Assembly (NCBI GenBank): GCA_017626295.1
Contig: JAGAJB010000002.1
Coordinates: 124,001-188,000 of the forward strand
Length of the DNA: 64,000 nt
Source: Clostridia bacterium
GTDB lineage: Bacteria; Bacillota; Clostridia; Oscillospirales; Acutalibacteraceae
Direction: 5' to 3'
Below the pieces are notes generated by a model. It worked only from the letters and a program-made list of their open reading frames with translations, made no database searches and was not told where the DNA came from. Each line of letters opens with the position of its first letter. Position 1 is the stretch's first letter. The position numbers and the translations under genes are program-made. This document shows positions 33,363-42,848 of this stretch, in pieces.

Positions 33363-34288
33363 TAAGGAATAACATTTCCCGCACTTGAAAAAATATCATA
33401 CCACTCCTGACGGGTGAGGGTAATATCTGAGGCTGCGGCACATTCCAAAAGTCTTTTGGGGTTCATTGTGCCTGTGAGGGGTTGCATTTTTGCAGGGTGA
33501 CGAAGTATCCACGCAATAACTATTGTGGATTTTGTTACACCGTATTTATCTGCAAGTTCCTGAAGTTTTGCGTTGATTTCGGGGAAGTCGGGATTATCAA
33601 CATATACACCCTCAAAGAAACCGTATTGGAAAGGTGACCAAGCCTGAATGGTAATATCCTCATATCTGCAATATTCAAGCACTCCGCCATCGCGGTCAAT
33701 TGCATTATCTTCGCGCATATTGACATAAAGACCTTGTTTAACAATGTGGCAGTCGGTAATGCTGAATTGAAGTTGGTCAATGCAAATAGGTTCATCGCCT
33801 AAATATTTCTGTAAAAGGCGCATTTGCATAGGGTTCTGATTTGAAACGCCGAAGTGACGGACTTTTCCGCTTTCTTTAAGTATAGCAAAAGCCTCTGCAA
33901 CTTCTTCGGGTTCGTAGAGTGTGTCGGGTCTGTGGAGTAAAAGAAAATCTAAATAGTCTGTTTTAAGTCTTTTAAGGCAACCCTCGGTTGATTCAATAAT
34001 ATGTTCCTTTGAAAAATCGAACATTGTTTTACCGGGGCATATACCGCATTTTGACTGCAAGAAAATCTTTTCTCTTACACCGTCATTCATACCGATAGCC
34101 TGTGAGAAAATCTCTTCACTTTTACCGCCGCCGTAAAGGTCTGCGTGGTCAAAAAAGTTAAGACCTGCACCCATGGCGGTATCAATAAGTGCTTTTGCTT
34201 CGTCAACTGTTTTGTCTGCCATTCGCATACAACCAACGGCAATAACAGGCACTTCAACCCCGCTTTTACCTAACACCATAGTTTTCAT
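33362..34288 (-). CDS. Aldo/keto reductase
   Basis: 308 aa. NAD(P)H-dependent carbonyl reductase of the YdhF/Tas-like group. It shows LGKSGVEVPVIAVGCMRMAD at the N-terminus, the catalytic FFDHADLYGGGKSEEI (Asp and Tyr), FLQSKCGI (Lys), and DFLLLHRPD (His). FGVSNQNPMQM and the C-terminal QPLTGTMNPKRL NADP-binding motif follow. Substrate unknown. The third ATG (34288) is chosen because AAAGGA lies 9 bases upstream; two earlier ATGs are too close to that site. Confidence 0.93.
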   Translation of the reverse strand: MKTMVLGKSGVEVPVIAVGCMRMADKTVDEAKALIDTAMGAGLNFFDHADLYGGGKSEEIFSQAIGMNDGVREKIFLQSKCGICPGKTMFDFSKEHIIESTEGCLKRLKTDYLDFLLLHRPDTLYEPEEVAEAFAILKESGKVRHFGVSNQNPMQMRLLQKYLGDEPICIDQLQFSITDCHIVKQGLYVNMREDNAIDRDGGVLEYCRYEDITIQAWSPFQYGFFEGVYVDNPDFPEINAKLQELADKYGVTKSTIVIAWILRHPAKMQPLTGTMNPKRLLECAAASDITLTRQEWYDIFSSAGNVIP

Positions 34289-34306
34289 ATGCATTCATCC
34301 TTTCTG

Positions 34307-35050
34307 TCAATAAATATAACAATGTATCCTCGTTCTTCCTTTTTTCGTTCCGCCGAGGATTTCTGTGTAACGAAATCTTCCGTAACCCCTTACGGAAACA
34401 GTATCACCAATTTCTATGTTTTTAGAAGTGCTTTTAGTGAGTTTTCCGTTAATAAAAACTTTCTCGCCCTCAACTAAAGATGCACTTTTGCTGCGTGATA
34501 AATCGTAAACGGAAGCAATTGCCGCATCAAGCCGTAAAGAAGAAACAATAACAAGTTTTTCTTTTGGTTGTGGCAGAGCGTTTTGCGGAAGTTCATCGCA
34601 AAGTGAACAACTTACACTTGTGCGCCGTACTTTTGTAAGATTATCAATAATATATTGAGCGATAGTTTCAAGGCAAAAAAGATAACCTTTGTTTTCGGAT
34701 ATGATTATGTCGCCCAATGTTTCTCTTTTTATACCCAAACCTATTAAAGAACCGAGAAAGTCGCGGTGGGTTAAATCGTCGGAAAATTTTGCAGATAAAG
34801 GCTCAATACAAATAATAACAATAGGGGGCGAGGGTGGGTAGCCTAAATCGTTTTCATCGCCGAAACAGGCGATTTTCCTTTCAGCATCCTCAAAACCGCC
34901 GTAAAGAGTGTAACCGTATTTTATTTCATCGTAAAGAACGGTTTGTTCGTATAAATTTAAAAAATCGCTGTAAAGATATATTCCACGATTTATTGAACGA
35001 GTTGAAAGTTCTTTGAATCGGTTTTTTAATATCTGTATTTCGTCCGCCAA
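34307..35050 (-). CDS. ylmH: YlmH-like S4-domain RNA-binding protein
   Basis: 247 aa. The N-terminal two-thirds match the YlmH fold (RGIYLYSDFLNLYEQ, GLGIKRETLGDIII). The last ~65 residues are an S4 domain (SLRLDAAIASVYDLSRSKSASL, EKVFINGKL, GDTVSVRGYGRF). In Bacillus YlmH binds stalled 50S subunits in an alternative quality-control route. Here it is away from the usual ylm/divIVA cell-division cluster. It appears to use TTG as start (AGGCGG upstream, no ATG nearby). It ends 18 bases before the aldo/keto reductase start, so the two may be co-transcribed. Confidence 0.88.
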   Translation of the reverse strand: MADEIQILKNRFKELSTRSINRGIYLYSDFLNLYEQTVLYDEIKYGYTLYGGFEDAERKIACFGDENDLGYPPSPPIVIICIEPLSAKFSDDLTHRDFLGSLIGLGIKRETLGDIIISENKGYLFCLETIAQYIIDNLTKVRRTSVSCSLCDELPQNALPQPKEKLVIVSSLRLDAAIASVYDLSRSKSASLVEGEKVFINGKLTKSTSKNIEIGDTVSVRGYGRFRYTEILGGTKKGRTRIHCYIY

Positions 35051-35094
35051 ATTCTCACCGCCTTTGTAGTTTCAGTATATCATAAGTACAAGAA

Positions 35095-35143
35095 TAAATA
35101 AAGTAACAGTTAAGATTTTAGCTGCAAAATCTTAACTGTTACT
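35095..35143 (-). terminator. Terminator of the heat-shock operon
   Basis: A very long 18-bp perfect stem (35102-35119 with 35126-35143) is followed on the minus strand by TTATTTATT. It begins 6 bases after the dnaJ stop. Confidence 0.85.
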
Positions 35144-35148
35144 GATAA

Positions 35149-36318
35149 TTATTTTTTCTTTTTTCCACCAAAGAAACCGCGTTTTTCTTCGGGGTGAACG
35201 GGCTTGTGACCCATAGTGTCGTTGAATTTAAGAAGTGCGGATTTCTGCTCTTCGGTTAATGACTTGGGAACTTCCACAATAACTCTTACAAGTTGGTCGC
35301 CACGGCGTGAACTGTTAAGTACGGGAATACCTCTGCCTTTAAGTTTGAATACCTGACCGGGCTGTGTGCCTGCGGGAAGTTCGTATTCAACCTGACCGTC
35401 AAGTGTAGGTACTCTCAATTTATCGCCGAGAGCCGCTTGAACGTAGGATATTTTCATATCGTACCATACATTATAGCCGTCGCGTTCAAAATATGCGTGA
35501 GGTTTAATGGAAACGCCAACTCTTAAATCGCCGCCGGGACCGCCGTTTACACCGTGGTTACCCTCTCCGCGAACGGTGAAAATCTGTCCGTCATCAATAC
35601 CTGCGGGGATAGTAATTTCTTTTTTCTGCGTTTTTCTGATTCTGCCTGCGCCTTTGCAACGTGTACAGGGGTTGGGGTTAAACATGCCTTTACCACCGCA
35701 ACGCTGACAGGTTTTTGATGTACTTATTGTTCCGAAAGGTGTGCGCTGTTGAACGTTAACCTGGCCTCTGCCGTTGCATTCGGGACAAGTCTGGGGTTGC
35801 GTGCCTTTTGCCGCACCGTTACCGCCGCATTCATCACAAAGTTCTATGCGTTGGAATTCAACGGTCTTTTTGCAACCTTTTGCCGCTTCTTCAAAGGTGA
35901 GATATACATTTGTCTGAATATCACTGCCTCGTCTTGGTGCGTTGGGGTTGGAACGTGAGCTGCCGCCACCGAAACCGCCGAAGAATGAACCGAATATGTC
36001 GCCTAAATCGAATTCCATACCGTCGCCAAAGCCACCGAATCCACCGCCGAAGCCACCGCCGAAGCCACCTTGACCTGCACCGTAACCGGGGTCAACACCT
36101 GCAAAACCGAAACGGTCATATTTTTCTTTCTTTTCGCTGTCGGAAAGAATTTCGTATGCTTCGTTTGCTTCTTTGAACTTTGCCTCAGCCTCTTTATTAT
36201 CGGGGTTAAGGTCGGGGTGGTATTTCTTTGCGAGTTGACGATATGCTTTTTTTATCTCGTCGGGTGTTGCGCTTTTTGAAACGCCTAACACTTCGTAATA
36301 ATCTCGTTTGTCTGCCAT
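35149..36318 (-). CDS. dnaJ: Chaperone DnaJ
   Basis: 389 aa. Hsp40 co-chaperone that stimulates DnaK ATPase. J domain residues 5-70 with HPD ([11 protein letters not shown]); Gly/Phe-rich linker 76-125; four CxxCxGxG zinc repeats ([40 protein letters not shown]) at about 158-230. The C-terminal substrate domains end in a basic GGKKKK tail. AGAAGGA lies 8 bases upstream. It is the last gene of hrcA-grpE-dnaK-dnaJ. A hairpin lies in the dnaK-dnaJ gap. Confidence 0.97.
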   Translation of the reverse strand: MADKRDYYEVLGVSKSATPDEIKKAYRQLAKKYHPDLNPDNKEAEAKFKEANEAYEILSDSEKKEKYDRFGFAGVDPGYGAGQGGFGGGFGGGFGGFGDGMEFDLGDIFGSFFGGFGGGSSRSNPNAPRRGSDIQTNVYLTFEEAAKGCKKTVEFQRIELCDECGGNGAAKGTQPQTCPECNGRGQVNVQQRTPFGTISTSKTCQRCGGKGMFNPNPCTRCKGAGRIRKTQKKEITIPAGIDDGQIFTVRGEGNHGVNGGPGGDLRVGVSIKPHAYFERDGYNVWYDMKISYVQAALGDKLRVPTLDGQVEYELPAGTQPGQVFKLKGRGIPVLNSSRRGDQLVRVIVEVPKSLTEEQKSALLKFNDTMGHKPVHPEEKRGFFGGKKKK

Positions 36319-36331
36319 ATTATATCCTTCT

Positions 36332-36363
36332 AAAGACGGTACCTCTTGCGAGGCGCCGTCTTT
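36332..36363 (-). other. mRNA hairpin between dnaK and dnaJ
   Basis: AAAGACGG and CCTC pair with GAGG and CCGTCTTT around a small CG/TA internal loop. It has no T-run on the minus strand, so it is more likely an mRNA-stabilising or processing stem than a terminator. Confidence 0.6.
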
Positions 36364-36376
36364 ATTTCAAATTTAA

Positions 36377-38269
<1,893 letters not shown>

Positions 38270-38830
38270 TTAATTCGTAACCTGTACGGTTGCGAATCTG
38301 AGAATTCGGTCGCCCATTCTGTAACCTTTTTCAAAAACGCCTGCTACGGAGTTTTCGGGGAGGTCACTGCTTTCAACAGTCATTACTGCGCTGTGAATGT
38401 TGGGATCGAATTCATCGCCGACTTCACCGAAAGATTCAACCTCAAGATTTTTGAGAATGTCGCTCAACTGTGTGAGTGTCATCTCAATACCTTTGCGGTA
38501 AACTTCAATGTCATCGGTTTTCTTTTCAGTTGCTCTGTCAAAGTTATCAATGACAGGAAGCAACAGTTTTAACGTGTTTGCTTTTGAATCGCCGTAAGCC
38601 GCTTCTTTTTCACGCTGTGAACGTTTGCGGAAATTATCGTACTCGGCGAGAGTGCGAAGGTGAGCATCCTTCAAAGCGGTGATTTCTGCATTGAGTTTCT
38701 CAATTTCTGCTTTTAAGGCTTCTGTTTCACCTTTTTTATCTGCTCTTTTTTTCTTTGATTTTTGTTCCTTGGAAGTGTTTTCTGCTTCTTCGGTAACTTC
38801 ATCATTTTTTTTGATTTCTTCGGTTGCCAT
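38270..38830 (-). CDS. grpE: Nucleotide exchange factor GrpE
   Basis: 186 aa. It releases ADP from DnaK. The N-terminal 45 residues are charged and disordered (poly-Lys/Glu). A long coiled-coil helix follows (about 45-95: LKAEIEKLNAEITALKDAHLRTLAEYDNFRKRSQRE). The C-terminal beta domain contains VIDNFDRATE, GIEMTLTQLSDILKNLEVESFGEVGDEFDPNIHSAV and the terminal GYRMGDRILRFATVQV. AGGAG precedes the ATG. It is second in the operon. Confidence 0.97.
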   Translation of the reverse strand: MATEEIKKNDEVTEEAENTSKEQKSKKKRADKKGETEALKAEIEKLNAEITALKDAHLRTLAEYDNFRKRSQREKEAAYGDSKANTLKLLLPVIDNFDRATEKKTDDIEVYRKGIEMTLTQLSDILKNLEVESFGEVGDEFDPNIHSAVMTVESSDLPENSVAGVFEKGYRMGDRILRFATVQVTN

Positions 38831-38869
38831 TTCCTCGCTCCTTTAGAAATATATATCTATTATTAGTAT

Positions 38870-39901
38870 TTATTCTTCATCCAGAGTTTCTGTAAGAAGT
38901 GTTCCTATAACTCCGGCTAAATATTTGATGGTGGGGATAAGATGTGCGTAATCAAGCCTTGTGGGTCCGATTATGCCGATTGAACCGCTGTCACGGTCGC
39001 CAACGGAATATTTTGAAAAAATCGTTGTGCTGTTTTTAAGTTCTCTGTATGCGTTCTCAGTACCGATAGCCACGTTTAACGACTTTTTATGAGAATCAAG
39101 CATATTTTCAAGGGGTGTTCCTCTGTGTAAGAAGTCCATCAGTCTGAAAGCATCTTCGGAAAGTTCGCTGTGATTAAGGATGTTGTTTTGCCCTTTTAAA
39201 TGTAACTCGGTGGTTTTAACCGCTTCGCAAAGGTCTGCGATAGCACAAAGGAAAGGGGACATTATGAAAACTTTATCACCTAGGGATGCTACGAGGGTCT
39301 GTATAAAAGGAACGCTTATATCCGAAACGCTTCGCCCGTTAAAATACGTCTGGCAGATGTTATAGAAAACTTCCGCAATATCCACGTTTATTTCGGGATC
39401 GCTTCTGACAACGGCACTTTTTAAGATACCCGAAGTGGCAAGAAGAACTATCATAGCAGTATGATTACTTAACGGAACAAGTTCTATACGCTTAATGAAT
39501 GCTTCGCTGTCTGCAGGGGAAGAGGATACTGCAACACAGTTTGTGAGTTCTGCAAGTATACTGCCTGCTTTCTCCAGTAATTTATCGGGCTCACCCGAAA
39601 AGGTCTGAATCCAGATTTTGATACGTTCCTGCTCCTCTATACCTAATTCGTAGTTTGCCATAAGGTTATCAACGTAATAGCGGTAACCTGCTTGAGAGGG
39701 GATTCTGCCGGCAGATGTGTGAGGCTGGGCAAGTAAACCGAGATCGACTAAATCAGCCATATCGTTTCTTATGGTGGCAGAGGAAACTGCGTTACCCATT
39801 TCGGCGCAAATTGCTTTTGACCCCACAGGCTCGCCTGTGGCAATAAAGCGTTCGATTATAATTGCAAGAATGAGTTGTTTGCGCTCGGTAAGTTCAGCCA
39901 C
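38870..39901 (-). CDS. hrcA: Heat-inducible transcription repressor HrcA
   Basis: 343 aa. It represses the groE and dnaK operons by binding CIRCE. The N-terminal winged helix has LTERKQLILAIIIERFIATGEPVGSK and SSATIRNDMADLVDLGLLAQPHTSAGRIPSQAGYR near residues 35-70; the C-terminal GAF-like domain ends with IGIIGPTRLDYAHLIPTIKYL. GTG at 39901 is the start: GAGGTG lies 6 bases upstream and the resulting length fits the family. A CIRCE site lies 39 bases upstream, so it is autoregulated. Confidence 0.95.
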   Translation of the reverse strand: MAELTERKQLILAIIIERFIATGEPVGSKAICAEMGNAVSSATIRNDMADLVDLGLLAQPHTSAGRIPSQAGYRYYVDNLMANYELGIEEQERIKIWIQTFSGEPDKLLEKAGSILAELTNCVAVSSSPADSEAFIKRIELVPLSNHTAMIVLLATSGILKSAVVRSDPEINVDIAEVFYNICQTYFNGRSVSDISVPFIQTLVASLGDKVFIMSPFLCAIADLCEAVKTTELHLKGQNNILNHSELSEDAFRLMDFLHRGTPLENMLDSHKKSLNVAIGTENAYRELKNSTTIFSKYSVGDRDSGSIGIIGPTRLDYAHLIPTIKYLAGVIGTLLTETLDEE

Positions 39902-39939
39902 AGGAATCACCTCTTTATTATATGTGGTTTCAGCACCGT

Positions 39940-39966
39940 TTAGCACTCTGTTTGTGTGAGTGCTAA
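39940..39966. promoter_or_regulatory. CIRCE operator
   Basis: Perfect TTAGCACTC-N9-GAGTGCTAA, the HrcA-binding inverted repeat. It lies 11 bases downstream of the -10 of the hrcA promoter, covering the transcription start. Confidence 0.98.
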
Positions 39967-39976
39967 CTCTGTTAAT

Positions 39977-40005
39977 AATATACCCCCGAAATTAAGTTTT
40001 GTCAA
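39977..40005 (-). promoter_or_regulatory. Promoter of hrcA-grpE-dnaK-dnaJ
   Basis: On the minus strand consensus TTGACA and TATATT are 17 bases apart, directly upstream of CIRCE. Confidence 0.9.
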
Positions 40006-40049
40006 CCTTTTTCAGGAAGTTTTTTGTAAATAGTTTGTGAATAGAAATA

Positions 40050-40104
40050 AAATGCAAAATGCAGAATGCAAAATGCAAAATTTCGGAACTGCGTTGCGAT
40101 TATA
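40050..40104 (+). repeat. Dispersed ATGCAAAAT/GATTATA repeat, copy 3
   Basis: Four tandem ATGCAAAAT-like units (one with ATGCAGA) lead into TTTCGG, an imperfect short inverted repeat around GCGTTGC, and GATTATA at 40098-40104. It sits between the divergent hrcA and XRE genes. Confidence 0.7.
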
Positions 40105-40120
40105 TTTATTATTGTATACA

Positions 40121-40155
40121 AAAACTCTCCTTTTACTGATGAAAAGGAGAGTTTT
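40121..40155. other. Orphan terminator-like hairpin
   Basis: AAAACTCTCCTTTT/AAAAGGAGAGTTTT is a perfect 14-bp stem with a 7-base loop, with short A/T tails. It lies upstream of both divergent neighbours (hrcA on the minus strand, XRE gene on the plus strand), so it ends no recognised gene. Confidence 0.6.
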
Positions 40156-40202
40156 TGTTTGTGTCGCAACAAACAGAGCCTTGTGTTGTTTAGACTATAA
40201 AC

Positions 40203-40239
40203 CAAATGTGATTTAAAGCAATACATCAAATGTGATTTA
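40203..40239 (+). repeat. Two direct 13-bp repeats upstream of the XRE gene
   Basis: CAAATGTGATTTA occurs at 40203-40215 and 40227-40239, a 24-bp period. Placed 43 bases before the start codon, this is a candidate operator for the downstream regulator. Confidence 0.55.
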
Positions 40240-40281
40240 TGTTAATCTTGTTACAACTAACAAAACTGAAAGGTTGAGTTT

Positions 40282-40500
40282 ATGAATTATTCACAGCGCC
40301 TGAGAGCCTTAAGAGAAGATAATGACAAAACACAAAAAGATATTGCAGAGATATTAAATACAACGCAACAGTATTACGGACAGTATGAATTAGGTAAAAG
40401 GTCGTTACATATAGACCACCTTATAACACTGTGTCAATATTATAATGTAAGCGCAGATTATATTTTAGGTTTAAAGGACGAACCTTTGCCTATTAAATGA
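40282..40500 (+). CDS. XRE-family helix-turn-helix regulator, 72 residues
   Basis: 72 aa. It is a compact HTH_XRE domain: NYSQRLRALREDNDKTQKDIAEILNTTQQYYGQYELGKRSL is the canonical five-helix Cro/C1 core, then a LITLCQYYNVSADYILGL tail typical of single-domain XRE proteins. GAAAGG lies 10 bases upstream. It stands alone between the heat-shock operon and rplU-prp-rpmA, bordered by copies of the dispersed repeat on both sides, which may mark a small inserted segment. Targets unknown; direct repeats upstream suggest autoregulation. Confidence 0.9.
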   Translation: MNYSQRLRALREDNDKTQKDIAEILNTTQQYYGQYELGKRSLHIDHLITLCQYYNVSADYILGLKDEPLPIK

Positions 40501-40552
40501 TATAATCGGCGAAGCCCCGAAATTTCGCATTTTGCATTTTCCATTTTGCATT
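40501..40552 (-). repeat. Dispersed ATGCAAAAT/GATTATA repeat, copy 4 (inverted)
   Basis: On the minus strand GAATGCAAAATGGAAAATGC leads into AAATTTCGG, mini-hairpin GGC-TTC-GCC (40508-40516) and GATTATA (40501-40507). It begins at the stop codon of the XRE gene. Confidence 0.75.
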
Positions 40553-40553
40553 C

Positions 40554-40596
40554 AAAAAAAATATCCCCATCCGTTATCGGATGGGGAGTTTTTTTG
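40554..40596. terminator. Bidirectional terminator between the XRE gene and rpmA
   Basis: CCCCATCCG/CGGATGGGG with a TTAT loop is flanked by A7 on the left and T7 on the right, so it can end both the plus-strand XRE transcript and the minus-strand rplU-prp-rpmA transcript. Confidence 0.9.
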
Positions 40597-40599
40597 TAA

Positions 40600-40884
40600 T
40601 TACTGCTCAACGGGATAAACGCTGACCTTTTTGCGGTCTCTGCCAAGACGCTCGAAACGAACCTGGCCGTCTACAAGAGCAAAGAGTGTATCGTCTTTAC
40701 CTTTGCCTACGTTAGTACCGGGGTGGATCTTTGTGCCTCTCTGTCTTACAAGGATGTTACCTGCAAGAACGTGCTGACCGTCAGCTCTTTTAGCACCGAG
40801 TCTTTTTGATTCGGAATCACGGCCGTTACGGGTAGAACCCATACCTTTTTTATGAGCAAATAACTGGATGTTGATTTTAAGCAT
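40600..40884 (-). CDS. rpmA: Ribosomal protein L27
   Basis: 94 aa. 50S protein reaching into the peptidyl transferase centre. It carries the Firmicutes-type N-terminal extension [14 protein letters not shown], which must be cut after the LF|AHKKG junction by Prp for a functional ribosome. The conserved [15 protein letters not shown] and [19 protein letters not shown] follow. GGAGGTG precedes the ATG. It is the last gene of rplU-prp-rpmA, with 3-base gaps. Confidence 0.97.
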   Translation of the reverse strand: MLKINIQLFAHKKGMGSTRNGRDSESKRLGAKRADGQHVLAGNILVRQRGTKIHPGTNVGKGKDDTLFALVDGQVRFERLGRDRKKVSVYPVEQ

Positions 40885-40887
40885 TCG

Positions 40888-41208
40888 TTACACCTCCGTA
40901 GTAGTTATCGTAACATTTTTGGGATATTGCTTTGCAAGTTCTTTTATATGAAGTTCGAACCCAAGCAATATATCATTCGATTTATCTGCACTTTCTTCGG
41001 GGATTATGATTTTCATCATACCGTCCTGAACATCGGCAGAAGCGTTTATCTGCATTATTTCGAGGAGTGTGTTGGCGGTCATATATGCGGCAGAGGAAAC
41101 TGCGGAACAAACAATGTCGTTACCGTGAGTACCGTAACCGGAATGACCTTTTATCATAAAACCTAAAGGTGCATCAGTTGATGTGTGATAAAACTTAACG
41201 TTTATCAT
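40888..41208 (-). CDS. prp: Ribosomal-processing cysteine protease Prp
   Basis: 106 aa. It removes the N-terminal extension of L27. The catalytic dyad is visible: His in FMIKGHSGYG (near residue 22) and Cys in GNDIVCSAVSSAAYM (near residue 34). It lies between rplU and rpmA as in nearly all Firmicutes. The ribosome site is weak, so it probably depends on coupling to rplU, whose stop is 3 bases upstream. Confidence 0.95.
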   Translation of the reverse strand: MINVKFYHTSTDAPLGFMIKGHSGYGTHGNDIVCSAVSSAAYMTANTLLEIMQINASADVQDGMMKIIIPEESADKSNDILLGFELHIKELAKQYPKNVTITTTEV

Positions 41209-41211
41209 TGA

Positions 41212-41523
41212 TTACGCATTGATGGCTGAAATTTCAACCTTTGTATAGGGCTGTCTGTGACCCATTTTGCGCTTTTCATTCTTTTTGGGTTTGTAAGTTG
41301 CAACAACGATCTTTTTGCCTTTGCCGTTCTTAAGAACTTTTGCGCTAACAGAAGCACCGTCAACGTAAGGAGCACCGACTTTAATACCGTCATCTGCACC
41401 AACTGCGATAACCTTGTCGAAGGTTATTTCGGAATCAGCTTCAACTTCAAGTTTCTCAACGAAGATAACATCGCCATTCTGAACTTTGTACTGTTTTCCG
41501 CCTGTTTCGATGATTGCGTACAT
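41212..41523 (-). CDS. rplU: Ribosomal protein L21
   Basis: 103 aa. 50S protein that binds 23S rRNA. It begins [26 protein letters not shown] and ends with [16 protein letters not shown], both family signatures. It is the first gene of the operon, behind a leader of about 100 nt that probably mediates autogenous control, and has its own strong promoter. Confidence 0.97.
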   Translation of the reverse strand: MYAIIETGGKQYKVQNGDVIFVEKLEVEADSEITFDKVIAVGADDGIKVGAPYVDGASVSAKVLKNGKGKKIVVATYKPKKNEKRKMGHRQPYTKVEISAINA

Positions 41524-41625
41524 AGATTTTTACCTGCTTTCTTTCAGTCTCGCTAACAAGGCATACTATATAATAGTATTTATGGACGCACTTATAGCGT
41601 CCGCCCTTAATATGCGGCAAATGGT
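41524..41625 (-). promoter_or_regulatory. L21-type ribosomal protein leader
   Basis: On the minus strand the 5' UTR folds into GGACGC/GCGTCC (a strong hairpin) and a second stem ATACTAT/ATAGTAT before the ribosome site. Position and shape fit the Firmicutes L21 leader family known from Rfam; I cannot run the covariance model here. Confidence 0.6.
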
Positions 41626-41654
41626 ATTCTAACAGATAATGTTCTGTTTGTCAA
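41626..41654 (-). promoter_or_regulatory. Promoter of rplU-prp-rpmA
   Basis: On the minus strand consensus TTGACA and TAGAAT are 17 bases apart. The -35 and spacer lie inside the last codons of the upstream pseudouridine synthase gene, and the -10 includes its TAG stop. Confidence 0.88.
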
Positions 41655-42534
41655 CAAAAAAACCACTTTTTTCAAGTTCTTTTTTCATATCGTCGGGAAG
41701 GGGCGCAACGAAGGTCATTTCTTTATTTGTAACAGGGTGGAGAAATGAAACTTCACGGCAATGAAGTGCTGCGCGTGTGAGATATTCGGTAACAGGTGCG
41801 CCGTACATATCGTCACCTAAAAGGGGGTTGCCGATATGAGCGCAATGTACTCTTATCTGATGTGTTCGTCCCGTTTCGGTTTTAATTTCTAAGAATGTTT
41901 TATTGTCAAGGTGTGCAATTGCTTTCCAATGGGTAACTGCTTTGTCACCCTGTTCGCCCACTGCACGAACAGTCTTATTTAAATCGGGACGGTAAATAGG
42001 GGCGTCAACAGTACCCGAATTTTCCATATCACCGTATGCAATAGCATTGTATGTTTTTTCAATATTTCCGTTTAAACGGGAAGCGCAAAATGCATTCTTT
42101 GTAAAGACCATTACCCCCGAAGTTACTTTATCAAGTCTGCCGACTGCACGGGCAACGGCAGAGGGACTGTCGGTTTTAGCAAGGTAATTTGCTACTGCAT
42201 TGCAAAGTGTTTCGTTGGGGTGGTTAAATGTTGGGTGAACAGATATTCCCGAGGGCTTATTTATAATAAGTAAATCTTCATCCTCATAAATAACAGACAA
42301 CTCCATTTCCCATAAAAGCGGAGCCGTACTTTTTTCGGGTAAGTGTAATTCTAAGGCGTCACCTTTAAAAACTTTATCAACTAAACGTGCAGGTTCATTG
42401 TTAATAAGAACTGCGCCATAAGTATGACGCAGTGACTGAACAATATGAGTTGAAAGTTTAATATGACCTTTTAAAAAATGTAAAAGAGGTCTGTTATCAT
42501 ATTCTTCAGTTATTACATAATTTATAACGCGCAT
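41629..42534 (-). CDS. RluD/RluA-family pseudouridine synthase
   Basis: 301 aa. It isomerises uridine to pseudouridine in rRNA or tRNA. An N-terminal S4-like region (LLHFLKGHIKLSTHIVQSLR, VLINNEPARLVDKVFKGD) is followed by the catalytic domain: INKPSGISVHP near 96, AVGRLDKVTSGVMVFTKN near 138 with the catalytic Asp, ETGRTHQIRVHCAHIGNPLLGDDMYG near 223 and a terminal FVAPLPDDM. The start at 42534 follows a strong AAGGAGG; in-frame ATGs further upstream lie in the leader. A structured leader of about 190 nt precedes it. Confidence 0.92.
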   Translation of the reverse strand: MRVINYVITEEYDNRPLLHFLKGHIKLSTHIVQSLRHTYGAVLINNEPARLVDKVFKGDALELHLPEKSTAPLLWEMELSVIYEDEDLLIINKPSGISVHPTFNHPNETLCNAVANYLAKTDSPSAVARAVGRLDKVTSGVMVFTKNAFCASRLNGNIEKTYNAIAYGDMENSGTVDAPIYRPDLNKTVRAVGEQGDKAVTHWKAIAHLDNKTFLEIKTETGRTHQIRVHCAHIGNPLLGDDMYGAPVTEYLTRAALHCREVSFLHPVTNKEMTFVAPLPDDMKKELEKSGFFVDKQNIIC

Positions 42535-42728
42535 ATAACTAAGACCTCCTTCGTAAAAAACTTTGAACAATTTTCTGTTCTGCAAAAAAACGCGAAATGT
42601 ATATGCGAATGTATATACATAGGTCGAAAAAAGGCGATTGTTCAAAAAAATGTAGATGTAAAGTCAGTTGCTTTACATATTTTTTCTCTTTTAAAATTCC
42701 AAAAAGAGAAAAAGAGCGAGTTTTAAAC
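42535..42728 (-). promoter_or_regulatory. Long structured 5' leader of the pseudouridine synthase gene
   Basis: Minus-strand order: a 12-bp hairpin (42702-42713 with 42681-42692), then ATGTAAAG/CTTTACAT (42671-42678 with 42656-42663), then a seven-T run (42644-42650). After that TTTGAACAAT (plus 42637-42646) can pair over about 65 bases with ATTGTTCAAA (plus 42562-42571), which is close to the ribosome site. The T-run overlaps the long-range arm, so terminator-like and long-range structures may compete. No known riboswitch class recognised and no coding frame supported. Confidence 0.6.
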
Positions 42729-42757
42729 ATTTTAGACATAGTTTTGAACAATGACAA
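42729..42757 (-). promoter_or_regulatory. Promoter of the pseudouridine synthase gene
   Basis: On the minus strand TTGTCA and TAAAAT are 17 bases apart, giving a leader of about 190 nt. Confidence 0.7.
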
Positions 42758-42821
42758 GCATATTACTTTACGAAATTTTCATTCATTACCAATGTATTGA
42801 CTATGTATAAAAATAAAAAAA

Positions 42822-42848
42822 TGGAAAAAATATACAGTTTGTACCGTA
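42822..42848 (-). terminator. Terminator of the PHP phosphatase gene
   Basis: On the minus strand the 6-bp stem TACGGT/ACTGTA with loop ACAA is followed by TATTTTTT, directly after the stop codon. Confidence 0.7.

Noticed and set aside
42597..42800. Lys-rich frame in the pseudouridine synthase leader
   Set aside because: It has no ribosome site and its bases are better explained by hairpins and the promoter.
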